From assembly GCA_003511465.1 (NCBI GenBank), contig DOID01000067.1, positions 14,038 through 25,283 of the forward strand: 11,246 bases of DNA. Reading direction: 5' to 3'. The stretch is from Bacillota bacterium. Lineage in GTDB: Bacteria; Bacillota; UBA4882; UBA10575. This document shows, piece after piece, positions 8,815-11,246 of this stretch (positions are counted from its first letter, which is position 1; each line of letters opens with the position of its first letter). Position numbers and translations under genes: made by a program. The notes below the pieces were generated by a model that did not search any database, had not been told where the DNA came from, and saw only the letters and a list, made by a program, of their open reading frames with translations.

Positions 8815-11142
8815 TTAATTGGCGTAATGATTAATTAACGAACCCGCTAAAATAATTTTCCGCTCTTCGGCAGTGAGATTCTCCAGTCTTAACTGAACCG
8901 GTGTTCCCTTGGGTAAGAGATAGGCCTGTACTTGATCGGCACCGGAACGGACCGCCGCCCCGATCTGGGGAATATATAGTACGGCATCGGGCGTAATTTT
9001 TTCCTGGTCTGCCGGGTCAATGGTAAACGGAATCATTCCCCAGTTAATCACGTTACTACGGTAACGTTTAGTGGCATACTCCAGCGCAATATTGGCCCAG
9101 CCGCCCAAGACCTTTTGGCAAGAAGCCGCCTGTTCCCTGGCTGAACCATCTCCCGGTTTGACGGCAAAAATTGCACTCCCCAGTCCGGTGACGCCGATTA
9201 TCTTTTCGGCTGTTTCCCCCGTTACAGCGGCTGCCGCCCTAAAAAGTTCCTTCAATTCGGAAGCAAGGGGTTTCCCATCCGCCCATCCTCGTCGTTCCTG
9301 CTCCAAGCAGGCAAAGGCCTTTGCTTTTGGCACATAGTCCGGATCCTTCCGGGAAAGGGTGAACTCCGCCAGTTTCAAAGGATTTGAACGGTAGGAGGAC
9401 GTATCCCCGGAAGGAATCAATTCATCGGTGGTAGTGACCGGATCGGTAATCACTGCCGCCAGTTTTAAAATTAACCCGTCGGTCAAGGGGATCATTTGCG
9501 GCCAATCCGTAATGTTCGGTCCGTATTTCAGGTCGACGCTGGGGTCAGCTTGCTTAAACCCTTCATAAACCCGTTTCCGGTATACGTCCCGGTCAAAATG
9601 GTATTCAACGGGACTCACCGGTGTCACCTCCAACTCAGTAGCTGCCGTTAACTCCCCACCGCGCTGGGCCGTGGCCGCGATGGAACGGGCATCCATTAAC
9701 GCCACCGTTGCCAACTGGCCATCTCTAGGTTTAGAACCTTCCCGGTTGGGGAAATTACGGGTCGTATGACGGATACTCAACATCCCGTTGGCCGGAATGT
9801 CTCCCGCGCCGAAACAAGGCCCGCAAAAAGCAGTACGCATCGTAGCCCCGCTCTGCAATAGCTTGGCGGCGGCCCCTTTGTTGATTAATTCGAGATTAAT
9901 CGGTTGACTGGCCGGGTAGAGACTAAGGGCAAACTCGCCGGTACCAATCTCTGCCGCCTCCAGCAGCGCGGCCATGGTCCAGAGGTTCTCAAAGGTACCC
10001 CCGGCGCACCCGGCTACTACTCCTTGGTCGACTCGGATCTGACCGTCCTTTATTTTACCGGTTAAATTAAATTCCACTTCCGGCTGGGGATACAACCTTT
10101 TCCCCTCGGCTTCCACTGCGGCCAGGATATCACCGGTATTTGCCTTTAGCTCCCGGATGGAATAAGCATTACTGGGATGAAACGGGAGGGCAATCATCGG
10201 CTCAATCTTACATAAATCCATCGTAATCAACCCATCGTAATAACTGACCTCACCGGGTTCCAGTAGTTGATAATCCTCAGGCCGACCATGCTGTGCCAAA
10301 TAGGCTGCCACCTTTTCATCCGTCCGCCAAATTGAACTCAAACAAGTGGTCTCGGTTGTCATCACATCGATACCGTTCCGGTAATCAACGGACAAATTAG
10401 CGATCCCAGGCCCGATAAACTCCAAGACTTTATTTTTAACATAACCAGCCTTGAAAACAGCTTTGATTAAGGCCAGTGCCACATCCTGGGGGCCTACTCC
10501 CCAAGCAGGTGTTCCTTCTAGATAGACGGCAATCACTTCCGGATAAGCGATGTCGTAGGTTTTACCCAGAAGCTGTTTGACCAATTCGGGGCCGCCCTCT
10601 CCCACGCCCATTGTCCCCAACGGACCATAGCGGGTATGACTGTCCGAACCCAGGATCATCCGCCCGCCACCGGCAAACCTTTCCCGCATGAACTGGTGAA
10701 TCACTGCCTGATGAGCAGGAACATAGATCCCGCCGTATTTACGGGCGGCTGATAAGCCAAAGACATGGTCATCTTCGTTAATCGTTCCCCCGACCATACA
10801 AAGGCTGTTATGACAGTTGGTCAGAACATAAGGCAGAGAAAATTCCTTCAAGCCACTGGCCTTCGCCGTCTGGATAATCCCAACATAGGTGATGTCATGG
10901 GAGGCCATCGCATCAAATTTCAACTTTAAATTCCCTGGATCACCAGAGGTATTATGGGCGGTCAACACCTCATAGGCCATGGTTCCGGTTTTCGCCGTCT
11001 TTGGATCAAGGGCATCATCAGGAACCGGTGCCAAGCCTTCCTGTTGTAAGCGTTGATTAACCGCGGTCACGGTCAGCCCCGGATCTGTAAACAACCGATT
11101 ATGAATCAGATAAGCGCCGTTTCCGCCGCTGAGTTTTACCAC
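8815..11142 (-). CDS. Aconitase-superfamily hydratase (YbhJ-like), full length
   Basis: This 775-residue [4Fe-4S] hydro-lyase has the aconitase domain order. Cluster cysteines are C379 (AGCAGG), C440 and C443 (FCGPCFG). Other aconitase-type site residues visible by motif are H149 (VIHQF), D167/H169 (GSDSHT), E264 (MTTETT), R462 and R467 ([10 protein letters not shown]), R585 (SSYRSN), and in the C-terminal swivel domain S667/R669 (GDGSAREQA), followed by [14 protein letters not shown] (695-708). The segment equivalent to Asp100-His101 of mitochondrial aconitase reads NCHNSL here, so that pair is not conserved in the same form. It presumably reversibly hydrates or dehydrates a di- or tricarboxylic acid in the cytoplasm. 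It resembles the uncharacterised E. coli YbhJ group more than citrate-cycle AcnA/AcnB; the substrate is unknown. The GTG start at 11142 follows GGGGGAT; no in-frame ATG fits better. Confidence 0.88.
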   Translation of the reverse strand: MVKLSGGNGAYLIHNRLFTDPGLTVTAVNQRLQQEGLAPVPDDALDPKTAKTGTMAYEVLTAHNTSGDPGNLKLKFDAMASHDITYVGIIQTAKASGLKEFSLPYVLTNCHNSLCMVGGTINEDDHVFGLSAARKYGGIYVPAHQAVIHQFMRERFAGGGRMILGSDSHTRYGPLGTMGVGEGGPELVKQLLGKTYDIAYPEVIAVYLEGTPAWGVGPQDVALALIKAVFKAGYVKNKVLEFIGPGIANLSVDYRNGIDVMTTETTCLSSIWRTDEKVAAYLAQHGRPEDYQLLEPGEVSYYDGLITMDLCKIEPMIALPFHPSNAYSIRELKANTGDILAAVEAEGKRLYPQPEVEFNLTGKIKDGQIRVDQGVVAGCAGGTFENLWTMAALLEAAEIGTGEFALSLYPASQPINLELINKGAAAKLLQSGATMRTAFCGPCFGAGDIPANGMLSIRHTTRNFPNREGSKPRDGQLATVALMDARSIAATAQRGGELTAATELEVTPVSPVEYHFDRDVYRKRVYEGFKQADPSVDLKYGPNITDWPQMIPLTDGLILKLAAVITDPVTTTDELIPSGDTSSYRSNPLKLAEFTLSRKDPDYVPKAKAFACLEQERRGWADGKPLASELKELFRAAAAVTGETAEKIIGVTGLGSAIFAVKPGDGSAREQAASCQKVLGGWANIALEYATKRYRSNVINWGMIPFTIDPADQEKITPDAVLYIPQIGAAVRSGADQVQAYLLPKGTPVQLRLENLTAEERKIILAGSLINHYAN

Positions 11143-11175
11143 ATAAATCCCCCACTTCTAAAGCTCTGTAACCCC

Positions 11176-11204
11176 ATTAAAACACGGCACCCGCCCACTG
11201 TCAA
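11176..11204 (-). promoter_or_regulatory. Consensus-like sigma-70/SigA promoter of the hydratase gene
   Basis: On the minus strand a perfect TTGACA (11204-11199) is followed by a 17-base spacer (11198-11182) and TTTAAT (11181-11176; five of six). Transcription would start near 11169, giving a leader of about 27 bases before the GTG at 11142. The spacer is unusually G/C-rich for the region. Confidence 0.8.
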
Positions 11205-11233
11205 GGCAACTCCGAATGCTTACTCCAGTTATA

Positions 11234-11243
11234 TTGTATACAA
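11234..11243. promoter_or_regulatory. Perfect 10-bp palindrome TTGTATACAA, possible operator
   Basis: TTGTATACAA is its own reverse complement and lies 30 bp upstream of the hydratase -35 box. TTGTATACAA-type palindromes are known as operators of some GntR-family regulators, so a ligand-responsive regulator of the hydratase, or of a divergent gene beyond the window edge, is possible. A 10-bp palindrome in AT-rich DNA can also occur by chance. No regulator gene is in view. Confidence 0.35.
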
Positions 11244-11246
11244 ATC

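Overview
The window reads as a chromosomal segment of an anaerobic Bacillota (Clostridia- or Limnochordia-like) bacterium. The grounds are a bacterial V/A-type ATPase operon, AGGAGG-type ribosome binding sites, roughly even base composition, and B12/Fe-S enzymes typical of fermenters. The taxonomic call is an inference. Every convincing gene lies on the minus strand, so transcription runs from high to low coordinates; plus-strand open frames are shadows.

From right to left (direction of transcription): (1) 11142-8815, a 775-residue aconitase-superfamily hydratase. It has its own consensus-like promoter (TTGACA, 17 bp, TTTAAT) and a good intrinsic terminator, so it is a self-contained unit. 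(2) A second promoter candidate at about 8680-8709 starts a unit with an octopine/opine-dehydrogenase-family NAD(P) oxidoreductase (8642-7518). This is coupled by a TAATG overlap to a 542-residue protein (7518-5890) with an N-terminal B12-binding-like domain and a C-terminal part resembling the glutamate mutase epsilon chain. That protein overlaps a 74-residue AtpZ/AtpI-type two-helix membrane protein (5896-5672). (3) After a 122-bp AT-rich gap comes the V/A-type ATPase/synthase operon, atpH-I-K-E-C-F-A. Its genes overlap or nearly touch, and atpA runs off the left edge after about 307 residues.

The ATPase genes encode the peripheral stalk (H, E), membrane stator (I), rotor ring (K), central stalk (C, F) and catalytic head (A). 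The K protein carries the residues that bind Na+ in the Enterococcus hirae rotor ring, so a sodium-coupled enzyme is predicted. The hydratase, opine-dehydrogenase-like enzyme and B12 mutase-like protein look like parts of one amino-acid or hydroxy-acid pathway. A route like the methylaspartate pathway of glutamate fermentation is a reasonable analogy, but the actual substrates cannot be read from the sequence. The most unusual points are the N-terminal B12 domain with Cys where the usual Asp of DxHxxG stands, and an AtpZ-type gene feeding into a V-type rather than an F-type ATPase locus.
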